A stretch of DNA of 64,000 nt, from NCBI GenBank assembly GCA_032622095.1, contig CP136062.1, positions 199,339,887-199,403,886 of the forward strand, written 5' to 3'. The notes under the pieces are model-generated. The model had not been told where the DNA came from. It ran no database searches and was given only the letters and a program-made list of their open reading frames with translations. Of the stretch, positions 48,150-59,700 are shown piece by piece (position 1 is the first letter of the stretch; each line of letters opens with the position of its first letter). Made by a program: the position numbers and the translations under genes. The DNA comes from Siphonodentalium dalli. Its lineage: Eukaryota > Mollusca > Scaphopoda > Gadilida > Siphonodentaliidae.

Positions 48150-49129
48150 ATGTTATCACTCAATCAGCGCATCTACTCGGCGTGCATACCAGTCGTCGCT
48201 GTAATCACTTCATTAGTTTCTGCGTCAGGCATGGTCACCTTTGGAATGCAGTGGCAGAGTTGCCGCTGCATATCAGATCGCAGCATATTACAATATACTG
48301 CTTACTGTCATGGCGTCAAACATCTCTGTTATAGCACGATCAAGTTACACTTAGCAGGGATAAAGTTTTTCTACATGAAAAGTGGTATGTCTTGCCAACC
48401 AATTAGCGCTGATGGGTCATGGAATCACCGCATAATTGCTTTCATGCGCGGAGGTAAACGCATGCAGCGGGAACCTGCTCAGCCAAAACGCTCCCCAGTA
48501 ACTATTTCCATTTTGAAAAGCATATGCACAATTGTAAACCGTGGTTTCTTCTCTCATTTCATGGATCGCATGATGGAGGCTGTTGGCTCTATTACGTTCT
48601 TCGTATTGATGAGAGCCAGCGAGTTCTCAGCTACCATAGACAAGTTTAACCCAAATATTCACCTCTCTGTGGGCGATGTGCGATTTTTGCGAGGAGATAA
48701 GGGATGTCATTTAACGTTGAAAACTAGCAAAACTGACCTCTTTCGACACGGCGTTGCTATCTATTTGTATCCAACAGAGGCTCGCGTTTGTCATCCATTA
48801 AATTGAGGGTGATTCCTGCGTCCACAAGACACAAGTGTCACCGATCCTCTGTTTATCGACGAACGCGGTCACGCTCTTCGACGTGCGAAATTCATTAGTT
48901 TATTGAAGTCAATCATCCGTGTCATTGGCTTAGATCCCAGGAATTTTACCGGACATAGTTTCCGACGCGGTTGCGCAAGTAGCTGTGCAGCCTTAAATGT
49001 GGACGATCATCTCATTAAGGCTATGGGTAGATGGAAGTCATTTGAAGCTACATTGAGGTTGATCCTCAGCGTATACGTCAAATACAAGCCAGGTTAGCCT
49101 CAGAGCGACATTTTGCGCCTGGTATTTAG
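48150..49129 (+). pseudogene. Tyrosine recombinase of the DIRS-like element
   Basis: This enzyme would insert circular element DNA without making target-site duplications. 48150-48806 covers the core-binding domain and the start of the catalytic domain. Catalytic Arg is in VLMRASEF (codon 48612-48614), and the beta-strand Lys region is LKTSKTDLF. Two TGA codons (48807 and 48813) interrupt the frame, which then continues to FIDERGHALRR and the H-x-x-R box GHSFRRG (His codon 48954, Arg codon 48963), then MGRWKS. The nucleophilic Tyr is present as TAC at 49049-49051, but in the +1 frame, in a SYIEVDPQRIR context that runs to TAG 49127-49129. All catalytic residues can thus be seen, yet no single frame joins them. 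Confidence 0.85.
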
Positions 49130-50439
49130 TCATCACACAATACCTTCTGCGGATATCCACTAGTACAGTTTGGCTTTCTTGGGGGTTTTAATTTCGCTTC
49201 ACTACACTCAACTTGGGCTTTGGATACAGATATATCCTCCCCAATAAAGCCTGACAGGCATTTCACTCTAAACCACCGCGGTGAAACCCGGTGTAAATGC
49301 TTAACTACAATAGCCTGCCAGGCCTCTCATGTTTTCAATAGCTGTGGTAGACCAGACACTTAACAGACATTATGGTATCATATGCAATCTTAACTCATTT
49401 CTGCATAGTCTGTATAACGGGTCTGCACAGCGCCTACATAGTTGATTGTCAGGTGGAGCGAAAAATGAACATTCCCCATGAAGCCTTGACTTAAATTCTC
49501 CAAAGAATACAAAAATAAAGATAAGAAAAGAAATCTCATTTATTCGCTCTGACAAATACTGTTTTCAAATAAACGCTCTTTATTTATACCATATAAGGAA
49601 TAGACTAAATTAGAACGCTCTTTATTTATACCATATTAGGGATAGACTAAATTAGAACGCTCTTTTCTAGCCCATACCGTGCACATTGCTATTGTTTGTT
49701 TGGGACCCAAAACCAAAGTTGTTTTGTTTTCTTTCAGTCAGCATATAACCAGAAGGGAAATATACATCACTTTCTGTGAAAGGTGCTTTCCTTGCATTCC
49801 TGCCAGCGGAGCATATAACTCCGACTTTCGAATACCTCAGTGGCCTCATCGACGAAAATTCAACTAAGCTATTCCTTTCAGTGTTCGTTCCTTAGCATTG
49901 TATGACTTTATATGCTCTTTATGCGTTCACCGTCGTTACCAGTCGTTCCACCAAGTTTTTGTTTTTGTTACCATGTTACATGTTTTATCACATTTCATTG
50001 AAATAAAGAATTAAAAAAAAAATTAGTCTTTTGATTCATAATATCGTTAATCCGAAAATTAGCAGGTGCCGAAACGTGCAAAGTGCCGAAAAAGCAGTTG
50101 CCGAAACGTCCAGGTGCCGAAACGTCCAGCATTCCTCCAGCCAATGTACATGGTACGGAGACAACGGAATATATAGAACAATACACTTACCCCGTGTCAA
50201 GTGCGGGTGGACGGTGGTTAAAGGCACGCGAGGCCTTAGTTGTCGAAAATATTCATATTTGTTCTAATCACCGTAAACAGAAAAACATTAAAACGCACAC
50301 AGTTTCGTTCATATATACCATGACCATCACGTAAACTATAGTGTTATTATCATAAAGACCTACTATATTTTACCTAAGCAAGAGCCTGATTGTGTTACAG
50401 AAGACAGCACAATGCTACTGGCTAATCACACACAAATGG
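49130..50439. other. 3' flank and dispersed repeats, no gene
   Basis: Downstream of the DIRS-like element. Two tandem 42 bp units with AACGCTCTTTATTTATACCATAT start at 49572 and 49614, and a GGGACCCAAA phrase follows at 49703, as in the 11.0-12.9 kb repeat. The stretch 50060-50135 has reiterated GCCGAAACGTCC words. Confidence 0.5.
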
Positions 50440-50510
50440 CATAAACGCTCTTTATTAGTTCCATATCAGGAATTCACCAACAAAGAACGCTCTTTATGTT
50501 TACTATCATA
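50440..50510. repeat. ACGCTCTTTAT repeat pair
   Basis: Two copies of AACGCTCTTTAT, one followed by TAGTTCCATATCAGGAAT, belong to the same dispersed family as 11.2, 12.66 and 49.57 kb. Confidence 0.65.
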
Positions 50511-51271
50511 ATATAAACAAACACCAGAAAAGTAACTGTTTATGCTTTTGTTTACATAACAATGGTCAAACATTTGACAATAACATACTGTTTATGCGAT
50601 ATTTCTTATTTGTATACGGACAAAGTCTGTCTACATTTTGATGTTCTTTATGTTTGTGGCGGTTTTTGACGGGTGGAAATATTTTCACAGGATACCCACC
50701 GCCAAGGCCAACCGTACCTTTAACGTAATTAGTTAATTAATCATATTCAAGTTAATGTTGCCATCAGGACGTGACACCGGTTTTGACAAACAAGAATATA
50801 CAATGTGTTATGGCAGTTTACAGGCTACCGCCTGATTTAACCTGGAGACAGGTAGCTATACGGAAGTTCATTAGCATCATCACAAACCTCTATCCCAAGC
50901 TGTTGTGGACCTAGAAGGCTTGGTCTGCCACTAATGGTGACGAAAAATAATGTAACTTAATGCCAATGTAATGAATGGTGTGCTGCAACATTTATTCTTT
51001 GGTTTGATCAGCTGTTTATGATTCGAGACCCGGAACAGTTGTTGTCTTATATGCACACAATATCGTCTCCAGTGCTGTGGCGAAGTTCTGACATACATAT
51101 CCTGATTATCTATATCATTATCTTGTCCCATTTCAATCGTACACTTTTATTCCGGTGCAGTGAACATTATGCATGTGTCAATGGATACTTAACAGTATGA
51201 AGGCACATCATAAATACAGTTATTGTCCTCTGAACGTAATCAATCTGGAGTTAGTCTGGGAGTGTCATGGG
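50511..51271. other. No gene seen
   Basis: AT-rich sequence without recognisable coding or repeat structure. Confidence 0.5.
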
Positions 51272-53553
51272 TTAGTAAAAATGACCCAAAGTGACTGATA
51301 TGACACTGTATGGTCGATGATTATGTATGCTAGCGTGATATCTCAATGATTCCGATAACTGATTCTTGATGCATGATGGTTTGCGTTTTGCGTGCAGATC
51401 CGTGAATTTAGGCTCTATTAACATATTTACCGACTGAAGGAGGTTGACCGATCGAGATGCTTTCAACCAGCGCTGTTCATTTGGCAGTCCGGGCGGCAGA
51501 CATCTTGTCACGTCGATTTTTATTTTCCAAGATTCCAAGATGAAGTCACCTCCTTCGTGCTGAGAATTGTTTCCGGACATGGTCATGGTTCTTTGTTTAT
51601 TCAGGAAGTCGGCGAGTTTGGGTGGAGCTTGAAGATTCATAAGCCGATTTCGCATGGTGATTTCCCGGTGGTGTGGCATGTTTACCGAATAAATTAGAGT
51701 AGCAAATTGGGCTTGTGCAGAATCCATGACGCGGTGATTATTTCGACACACTGTTGCTCTGTAGAGACGGAGTGCAAAGGCATACACACAAAAACAGCAT
51801 TCGTCAGAAAGATATAATTTCGACTCTTGACAGTCTGCAGCCACTTGTAATACCCCTCTAATATTGGACGCTCGTCTGTCTGCTTACATTGGCGGCAATA
51901 TTGCAACAAAAGTTCGTCAGTTGTACCCTCCAGTAGAATTTGAACCATTTGCCATCCTTTATGGTGGTCATAGATGGCTTGGCAACATGCAATGGCTTTA
52001 GGTGATAGAAACCGAGCATCTTCGGCGGAACGACGTTCCACAGTAGCCTGAATAAACATTTTACCATGTTCATTGCATTGTGTCCGATGCCCGGCAGTGG
52101 TAATAAATTGCCGAACGTCATGTGTTGCAATGCAGATGTGTTGTCGGTTGTCGTCTTGTGCTCCGCTTTCGTGTGGGTGATGAAGTTTTGTATTCAATGG
52201 ATTTCTGACGAACATCCTGGACACTTAAAGGTGCTGTCTATCAGTGTACAGACCAATAGATATAGGCAACCATCACAACCAACAATAATCCATTTCATTT
52301 CGCACAAACTTATGTCCTGCAGTTGTTTCAACACTCTGGTAGATTGAAATGGAAATGGGTTAGTCATCATAGGGTCGCTGAGCTGTGCAGTTGGTAGAGT
52401 GGATGGGTGAATTGTTGGCACGAAAGCGTGGATCGATGGCGGATGACGGTGATGGAAATTATGATTTGCTCTTAGAGCCGAAGGTGACCTGTTTGCTGGA
52501 TGAAGGTAGAGTTTGGCTTGATGTATATCCTGCGTAGTTTCAGCTTACCACGTCGTCTATCACAACATCTTTTTCTATTTTCAGTCTCTCGAAAACTTTG
52601 GAAAGTCGTTCCCTTATGTAGTTGTTGCGATAATTACGGAAGACTTCCGGGTGTTCATTGCAGTCTGATAACGGTGCTGTGTTGGCGGTGTTCATCGATC
52701 CAACAGGCGAGAAAGACGGCTGGGTCTGCAAGTCCATTGCTGGGACTGGAATGAGGTGCAAGATGTTGGTGGTGACACTCAGCCGTGGCTTGACATCGGA
52801 AACCATTCGCCAGCGTCTGCAGATGACTTGATTATTGTCTGGGCAGTCTAATCGAATCTTTGATCGGGCGTTGATCCAGTTGAGTATCGTGGCATAGCCT
52901 GGTGATGAACAGTTGAATTTAGATTGCATACTGTTTATCTGGATGTTATCAGGTAGCTTATCAAAGCGATTGTAAATGATAAACGGCCCATGTGATGCAA
53001 GTTCCTACAATGGTAGATATCCTCTATTGCCATTATGAGTGATTTTAGTTTTTTCCCTTTCTCACATGTGTTGATGTTGATACCAGTGGCACCTTCCAGG
53101 AATTTAAGCAAGACTTGACTGGCCTTTCAATGTCTCGACATGCATTGCAGCACAGCTTATGCCTACCGATTCTTTGAAGATCTCTCTGTTGATAGCATTG
53201 CCTATGACAATGGCAGTTGAAATTCGCGCAAGCTCATCATATGTATAGAGTATTTCGGTTGACAGAATTGATAATTATCTCGACATCAGGTTATTGGTCA
53301 TTGTCTGTTACCGGCCCGGGTATATAACATCGGTGGACGATATTACATTGTCTGTCGCATACTGGTTACACGATGTGCAGATGTTGCCTTTCTTAGCAGT
53401 GGTTTTAGTTATGAACCCATTTTGTTCCAACGCAATTACAGTTGTTTGGCGAATTCGCTTCGCGGCTATGACATCAACCTTATATGCTTTGCCTGCTGAT
53501 AGTTCAGTGTGTTGTAGCCAACTGCACTCCAGCTTTTGCTTCCTTTTTGGCAT
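51272..53553 (-). pseudogene. Decayed intronless gene of an unnamed multicopy family
   Basis: Read on the minus strand, protein-like sequence runs for about 2.28 kb across six frame changes. Pieces: 53553-53308 (MPKRKQKLECSWLQH, CTSCNQYATDN); a stretch with stops; 52929-52540 (GPFIIYNRFDK just before it, then CRRWRMVSDVKPRLS); 52421-52194 (WIIVGCDGCLYLL and CPGCSSEIH, a C-x2-C..H zinc-binding-like set); 52224-51694 (AIYDHHKGWQMVQILLEGTTDELLLQYC); and 51844-51272 (SAQAQFATLIYSVNMP, SQHEGGDFILES, LPPGLPNEQRWLKASRSVN). I recall similar intronless, multicopy, unannotated proteins from cnidarian and mollusc genomes, which hints at a mobile-element origin, but I cannot name the family. No transposase triad is identified. 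Confidence 0.55.
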
Positions 53554-53749
53554 TTTTCAGTTTTTGAGCTTTGTGTCACATACGCAACATAATGGTCATA
53601 TATTACCAGCGGGTTGAGGTCGGTCGTGGTTCTTTTGTTGGTACATGATTTTTCAACAAGTTTTCATTGCATTGACCAATGGCGCTCTCTAGCTATATCA
53701 GGGTATTGGTAATTAGAATACATAATAAAGAGAATATACGTGCCCAATA

Positions 53750-54190
53750 AACTAGACGAAGTAATACGAGGTATATACGCCGATTGGGGTATATATTCCG
53801 ATTGGGAGAGTTGTCGTGCTTGAATTTGAGTGTAGAATCTATCAATTGTATACGGAGATCGAGGAATATACGCCGATTGGCGTATATGCGTCAACTGGAA
53901 GAGTTGTCGGACATATATTTGAGCCGTGTAGAGTCTATCAATTGTATATGGTGACCGAGGTATATGCGCCGACTTGGAGAGTTGTCGGACTTGAATCTGA
54001 GACGTGTAGAGTCTATCAATTGTATATGGCGATCGAGGTATATACGTCGAATAGTGTATATGCGACGACTGGGAGAGTTGTCGGACTTGAATTTGAGACG
54101 TGTAGAGTCTATCAATTATATAATTACTGCGATCGATGTCTATACGCCGATTGCCATATGAATGCCGATCGGGGAAGTTGTCTGGCCTGA
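53750..54190. repeat. ~85-100 bp tandem repeat, about four units
   Basis: Units contain GAGAGTTGTCGGACTTGAAT, TGAGACGTGTAGAGTCTATC and AATTGTATATGGCGATCGAGG with variants, starting near 53800, 53895, 53970 and 54065. A single diverged unit occurs at about 55040-55140. Short frames on both strands (53816-54190) derive from the array. Confidence 0.85.
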
Positions 54191-54331
54191 AATAGATGAG
54201 AAAATACGATGAGAAAACCTAATGTGTAAACAATTTAATGAATAAAACATTTTCCCTACCTGTTTAGCCAATCAACGATCAGTCTCGTCTTTACTACTGG
54301 CAGAGATACTATATAGGAATCACTGAACTAA
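54191..54331. other. No feature
   Basis: Short AT-rich stretch between the tandem repeat and a small ORF. Confidence 0.4.
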
Positions 54332-54544
54332 ATGGTTTACCATAGACGACATTTAATTGAATTTAAGCCTGCGGGCCACTCCAGCGATGTTTACGAAGCT
54401 CGATTGACACCAGTTGATCACGAAAATCCAAGAGACATCATAGGTCATGTGTTTACTTTTTACAATAAATCCCCAAGTGTACGACAGGGCTATTTAACAG
54501 CCAAATTTTATCTGGGAAAACACAGAACTACAGCAGCTAGTTAA
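54332..54544 (+). CDS. Small hypothetical ORF (70 codons)
   Basis: ATG at 54332 to TAG at 54542-54544, encoding MVYHRRHLIEFKPAGHSS..., with an HVFTFYNKSPSVRQGYLT stretch. Composition looks more protein-like than most short frames here, and no repeat explains it. I recognise no family. It could be an exon of a host gene, an old element remnant or chance. No splice or poly(A) signal was convincing. Confidence 0.2.
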   Translation: MVYHRRHLIEFKPAGHSSDVYEARLTPVDHENPRDIIGHVFTFYNKSPSVRQGYLTAKFYLGKHRTTAAS

Positions 54545-55689
54545 ATAAATTTCCAACTCACAAAGATCCATTTCCCCATTAATTCACAAGTTTAAATTAT
54601 TTAGATATGATGCACAAATCAAATAAACAAGATTTCATCCTTTAATAACGTGCCACATGTAACAGGTGAAGGTCATTCTTCAGTTACCTTCACCTCTAGC
54701 TCTAGCTCTCGCTCCCTGACTCTGGAACACATTTAGCTCCCCGATTCCTATAGTATCTATGCTACTGGTTACAGCTATGGCTGCCTTATCATGAGATGAT
54801 GGAAAGTTGCTCTTGTAAATCTGTAAATTAAGATATAATCATGTTACCACACATTCAGGCGTACATATATAAACATATCTTCAACGGACAATAAATTCGC
54901 TTCGCCGCATAAAAGTTCGTGTTTTCCTTACGTGCGTTGCGTCTAATTGTAATTATAAACGCACACACTAAGCCTAGAACTAGACGACGTATTGCGGAAT
55001 GACGTGGTTATTGCAAATTTCGCATAAAACTGAGGTGATATATGTGCTGCGTCTATCAATTGTATATGCTGATATAGGTATATACGCCGATTTTCTTATA
55101 AATAGCAATTGGGGAAAGTGCCGGACCTGTTCAGCTGTTCGCCTGCTGTTCAATTTCTCAATGATCAATCTCACTCCCTCCGTCATGGTTTAATTCTCAC
55201 AACATTATGTGTCACCAGTTAACATTTTACAATTCACCAAACACCGCTTGTGTGTGTGTGAATGGAAGCCTGTTTTGATGCAGATACGCACTAAATTTAA
55301 GTTCATATGGCTATATAAAAAAAGTAGTATTGTTCATACATACATGATCATCTATACATGTACTATTACTAATTTGTATATCAGCTATATATTACAAAAG
55401 CAACTGGCATATTCACAAATTAGTTGTTAGCCCAGACTCGGACGTTTTGAAAATAATATGGTCCCATATGGGAGAGGAGATGATGATGGCAACCGATAAC
55501 GCTCGCGGTATTGCAATACCGCCCAGATTAACTTCGACACATAAGGGAGATGTCCTTGAATTGTGTTTATTGCGCATCTCAATTACGCATAATAATACGT
55601 TATATATCCTTGTCATCTAATCATTATTATTAAATAAAATTAAAAAACAATCTGATAATTTCGCACCGGAAACAGTATTTAAGCTTTAA
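54545..55689. other. No gene seen
   Basis: It contains a small inverted pair (GGTGAAGG...CCTTCACC, about 54664-54693), one diverged unit of the 53.75 kb tandem repeat at 55040-55140, and a perfect palindrome at 55505-55522. Otherwise AT-rich. Confidence 0.5.
55505..55522. repeat. 18 bp perfect palindrome
   Basis: GCGGTATTGCAATACCGC, self-complementary without spacer. No gene is adjacent. Confidence 0.85.
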
Positions 55690-55860
55690 CCCTTTCGTGA
55701 CGGGAGTTACGCTGGTACAGCATATATGTGAGTCGCACATAGGGAGCCTCGCATATATAAGATACTGCACTGGCTTTCAAGATCAATGTAAATATTGTTA
55801 GGCCAATGCATTCTCTTATGGGCGACTCGCATATATAAGAGAATGCATTGGCAAAAAACA
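55690..55860. mobile_element. Decayed relative of the foldback MITE
   Basis: It starts TTTAACCCTTT, like the TTAA plus CCCTTT left end of the intact copy. It contains two degraded palindromic arms (GCGAGTCGCACAT-like at about 55725-55770 and GGCCAATGCATTCTCTTATG...GAGAATGCATTGGC at 55801-55852). The right terminal repeat is missing, and the middle of the second arm has lost about 20 bp. Confidence 0.65.
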
Positions 55861-56139
55861 TTCCGAATATTAAGGACTTTATTCAATGTGTATTCCACAG
55901 TTCGATTCCGGAAACAGCTGATGAAAATAAATTGAACATACAGTAGCAAGGATGACAGTGCTATCAGTCGAATGGCTCCAGCACTGGATACCACACAGAT
56001 AATGGCTTGCCACCACCAGCGGAAGTTGCAGAACATCTTGGAATGTATGAACTGTGAAGAGGAACATACACATATATTTACATACACCTGATATCTCTTC
56101 CGATTTCCCCATAGCGTTACGGTAGACACGCCCCGTATT

Positions 56140-56212
56140 CAATGCGTTCATAAGCCTATGAACGTAACGTGACGTCACTTTCAATGTCGTTCATAGGTTT
56201 ATGAACACATTG
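56140..56212. repeat. Palindrome centred on GTGACGTCAC
   Basis: Arms CAATGCGTTCATAAGCCTATGAACG and their near reverse complement (…GTTCATAGGTTTATGAACACATTG) flank TGACGTCA at 56170-56177. The octamer equals the consensus CRE (CREB/ATF site), but without a nearby gene the match alone is weak evidence of regulation. Confidence 0.7.
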
Positions 56213-56417
56213 GTCCCGGAAATCACCGGGGGTTGTCGGACATTATCGACTGCTTGAGTATCTAGTCGGCCAATACGCTAAGGATTTGATAGCAAACAAT
56301 ATGTAATCGAGGTTCACGATTGGATGGCTAGTGGCATCTAATCGCGAGCACGGGTGGCACGAGATGTTCGATTGACTATCAGAATGTTGGTTATCATATA
56401 ATCCCATATCCCGTAAT

Positions 56418-56580
56418 ATGTCAAATATAGCGAATTATCGAAATACAACGAAAAAGCGAAATATGAAAATACAGCGAAATAGCACGAAAAAGGAAAATAC
56501 AGCGAAATAGCGAAATAGGGCGAAATATAGAGCGAATATATAGAAATAGGAAACTATTTTTATAAACGAAATAACGGACA
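56418..56580. repeat. GCGAAATA-rich low-complexity tract
   Basis: AGCGAAATA, ACGAAAAAG and GAAAATACAGCG words are reiterated about a dozen times with a strong purine bias on the plus strand. Confidence 0.75.
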
Positions 56581-56626
56581 TATTTGGAAAAGTGTTTTAA
56601 AGAGCGTAAGTATATAAATATAAATA

Positions 56627-56772
56627 ATAAACGGCCGATTCAACGTGGTCATGTGTTTTGACCGCGATAAAAAAATCAGCAAACTCCGCATGAACCCCTT
56701 CGGGGTTCATGCAGTTTGCTGAATTTTTCTCGCGGTCAAAATCCCATGACCACATTGAAACCGCCGTTCATT
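56627..56772. repeat. 146 bp hairpin element
   Basis: Long imperfect inverted repeat. The arms run from AACGGCCGATTCAACGTGGTCATG through TTTTGACCGCGA and CAGCAAACT to GCATGAACCCC, then a TTCG loop at about 56699-56702, then the complementary half. It looks like a MITE or recent inverted duplication. No unambiguous target duplication is seen. The TTCG loop resembles a stable RNA tetraloop, but no promoter is evident. Confidence 0.85.
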
Positions 56773-56779
56773 TCTTATG

Positions 56780-59700
56780 TATATACAGTCGGTGACTAGG
56801 GGAGCATGGTGAACTTGTGCATATTATCTGCTCTAGAAGTCTGGGTAGACTTATTCATATCCCAATATACTTGTAATATAATTTATTAATATACTATATT
56901 GACGGTCCGAGACACAGTCGATGGTCACTAATAGGCCTGCAGAATGGTCACGTCGTGTGGGTGACGTTTAGTGACAACTCAAGCCACTCAGTTATGGGCG
57001 TGTCGACATTAGGGTCTGACGTCGTGACGCGTGATTGATAGCTGGATGGATAGCTAGTTGGTTAACGTCAAACCGAGTTGTCCCGGTTGACCGACTTGTC
57101 TCGGCTCACATAACAGCGTGATCGAGTTGTCCCGTACGTATCAACTCATTTTTGAGAGTGGCAAGAATTTTGAACGGCACTATTTTCTTACAAACAGACT
57201 CGTATAGTCGTGACGTCAATTCTGCGAAAAGAATCTTGGACAGTCCGAAAATTTACAATATATTCGAAATCTTTATCTGCAGTATTTCATTATGCGAAAT
57301 TATAATTTGTCACAACGATAGTTCTAAGTACTGATGTGAGTTCGTGGTTGTTTACGATAACACCAGATGTTTCAGAAAAGTCACGGTTAGAGCTGACACT
57401 ACGTTTATGGTAACACGTAATCAAAATATGGTACTACGTCATCAAGATATGGGCAAATTTTAACTGAAGCCGGGATGTCCTAAACGCCACAATGTTTTAA
57501 GCATCGATTTCCTATAGATTTGTTCCAAAAAATTAAATTAAAGATACAGACACTCAACTAGTTGTGTTGTATCAGACAGCCATCACTTTTCAAACCTGCA
57601 TGGGGTAACAGTTGGCCGATTGATAGAATATTATACACGCTGTGCTTAATCTGGTAGATGACGGAAAGCGAAAACCTCACTGCGCACGACTTACCATCGT
57701 TGCCGTGCTCAGTAATCCTACTCGACGTCGAAAGGAAATGTTGGCCCAACACACATTTTAGGACCACGAATATAGTTAAACGTAGTCGTATAAATTTAAC
57801 TCTATCTGTGAGTTTGCGAAACCTCTTTAACGCCAGTCCCCCATCAGAGACACGACAACTCCGACTTAATCACGTGTTTGACGTCAGAAATTGTCAGCGT
57901 AAGAGTGACGAGATTTATTTGATTCAACTTGAACGTGCCTTATTGAATTGATTTTTTGCGTTCAAGACATTAAATTTGTTTTTTCATAGCCAGGGGAAGT
58001 AACTGATATCAGCGAGTGGCAGCTTCTGTTAGAACTCTATAAGTTGATTTCTAGTGATATCGGTTATATGTCTTAATTATCAAAGCCGAAAAATAATGCA
58101 GAACATGGATACATATATGTTATCAGCACCATGTTGGTTTCCGACATCCTTATTCAAGTCGAGCTATAATTCTCTTGGCAGACTATAGACTCGTCCTGCG
58201 GACACGTCGATAAAACGGCCCATATTAGGTCGCGAGACTTGAATACCAATAACGGGGACCTATAGTGGGTTGATAGCCCATTTATTACAATACATTCAAT
58301 AGAATATCAAACAAAGATTCTGTACCCTGAATAAGAGTATGATGACAGCTGATTCGCATTTATGTATGTTAAATTTGTAAATATGTGTATCGGAATCAAA
58401 AGTCTGGTGACTTGTTTCGATTAAATGATGATGAAAGAAAATTAGTATTATAATCATTGATGAATTTCAAACAATATTGCACAATCGAAATTTCAGTACA
58501 TTATCATTTGACAACAAAAAAGTTGTTTGAATGTGGGTAATTTAACACATAAAGATATATAAACAAAAAAGAGTGAACAGAGAATTCTCCATGCAGCAAG
58601 GGACCGGCTCAGTCGCTGATTGGTAGAGCATATCTGCTACAATAATTATTTGATTGACATACATGGAAAGCTGCTCATGATTGGTTGTCAGATGTCGATA
58701 TTGCAAAAGAGGCAGGTTTATCGAAAATTAAAAATGTCATGTATTCAAAAGGTAAGCTATGATAAAGAGCGTATTATTTTTATTTCATTGCCCATTAACG
58801 ACGAATGTTAAAGAACGTTACTAAAATAAATGTTTAGCTAATTTCGATCATAGTATTTTTGGTAGTTTATGTTGTGTATTCTTGATGGTTGTGTATTGTT
58901 AATGACGTTGATAACTATACATGCCCATATTTCATTCGCCTGATAAGCACACCATTGCGTACAGGACATGTTCGCTAAATAACATCTGCAACGAAGTTTA
59001 CCCCCGCAACGAAGCATACTATACATTTTCCAATTTTCCTGTATAAGTTATATAAGTACTGAAGCCGTGTTAGTTTGTTCTTTGATAAGTGAAATATAAA
59101 ATTACGGAGTATTTATTGGTCATATTAGGATAGACCCATGATTGCATATAAATCACTCTATCCAGAATTCTATGACGGTGTAATTGATTACTTCTCGAAA
59201 GGGCAAGTCTTTTAGTGATATTCCGATTGATCGGGGAAATGCAACGTTCCACAGTTCCAGTGGCCATGTGATTGGACAATCTATACTGATGACAATTAAG
59301 AAAGGCTTATTATATCTAAAAGAAGACCCTTGATGACAAGTGTCGATACGAATGCCCTCAGGGAAAGAAAGGGAATGACCTTTTTCATTACGATCGATTG
59401 CGGACGTGATAAAGGGGCCGATAACCGTACTGTAAATGAAGAATATGCATGCCATTATTATCACCAGCTCTCTAGTGTATTGAAGCCCTACAATCTTGGT
59501 AGCAGAAGAGACATATTGTGGACCTCAAATCTTATCGGGAATTGAACCAGCTTCACCATCGTCGGTCGGCGTAGGTTAGAGTTTGTATTGTGTGCCATGC
59601 ACCCGAACAGCGCCCATTTTCAAAGCTTTCTCCAGATGAGTAGTGGGGGGGGGGGGGCAGGGCTCTTATTCACCAACTGGGTTAGTTTTTATAAGCGTGG

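Larger units (their letters stand above)
46497..49129 (+). mobile_element. DIRS-like tyrosine-recombinase retroelement, internally deleted
   Basis: Three decayed coding blocks lie in the order gag, reverse transcriptase, tyrosine recombinase, which is the DIRS/Ngaro layout. The span is about 2.6 kb against the 5-6 kb usual for complete elements. The missing part is the later palm, the thumb and RNase H between about 48000 and 48150. Frames change within gag, at the gag/RT boundary, within RT and just before the catalytic Tyr. The split or inverted terminal repeats typical of DIRS elements were not found, so the true ends are unknown. Confidence 0.8.

Noticed and set aside
52380-52450. tRNA-like A box (GTGCAGTTGGTAGAGTGG)
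   Set aside because: No B box or cloverleaf, and the stretch reads as coding sequence of the decayed gene on the minus strand.
56690-56712. Rho-independent terminator (CCCCTTCGGGG hairpin)
   Set aside because: It is the tip of a 146 bp hairpin in eukaryotic DNA with no upstream gene and no T run at the stem base.
58610-58660. tRNA-like start (TTGGTAGAGCATATCTGC)
   Set aside because: No acceptor-stem pairing or B box could be found downstream.
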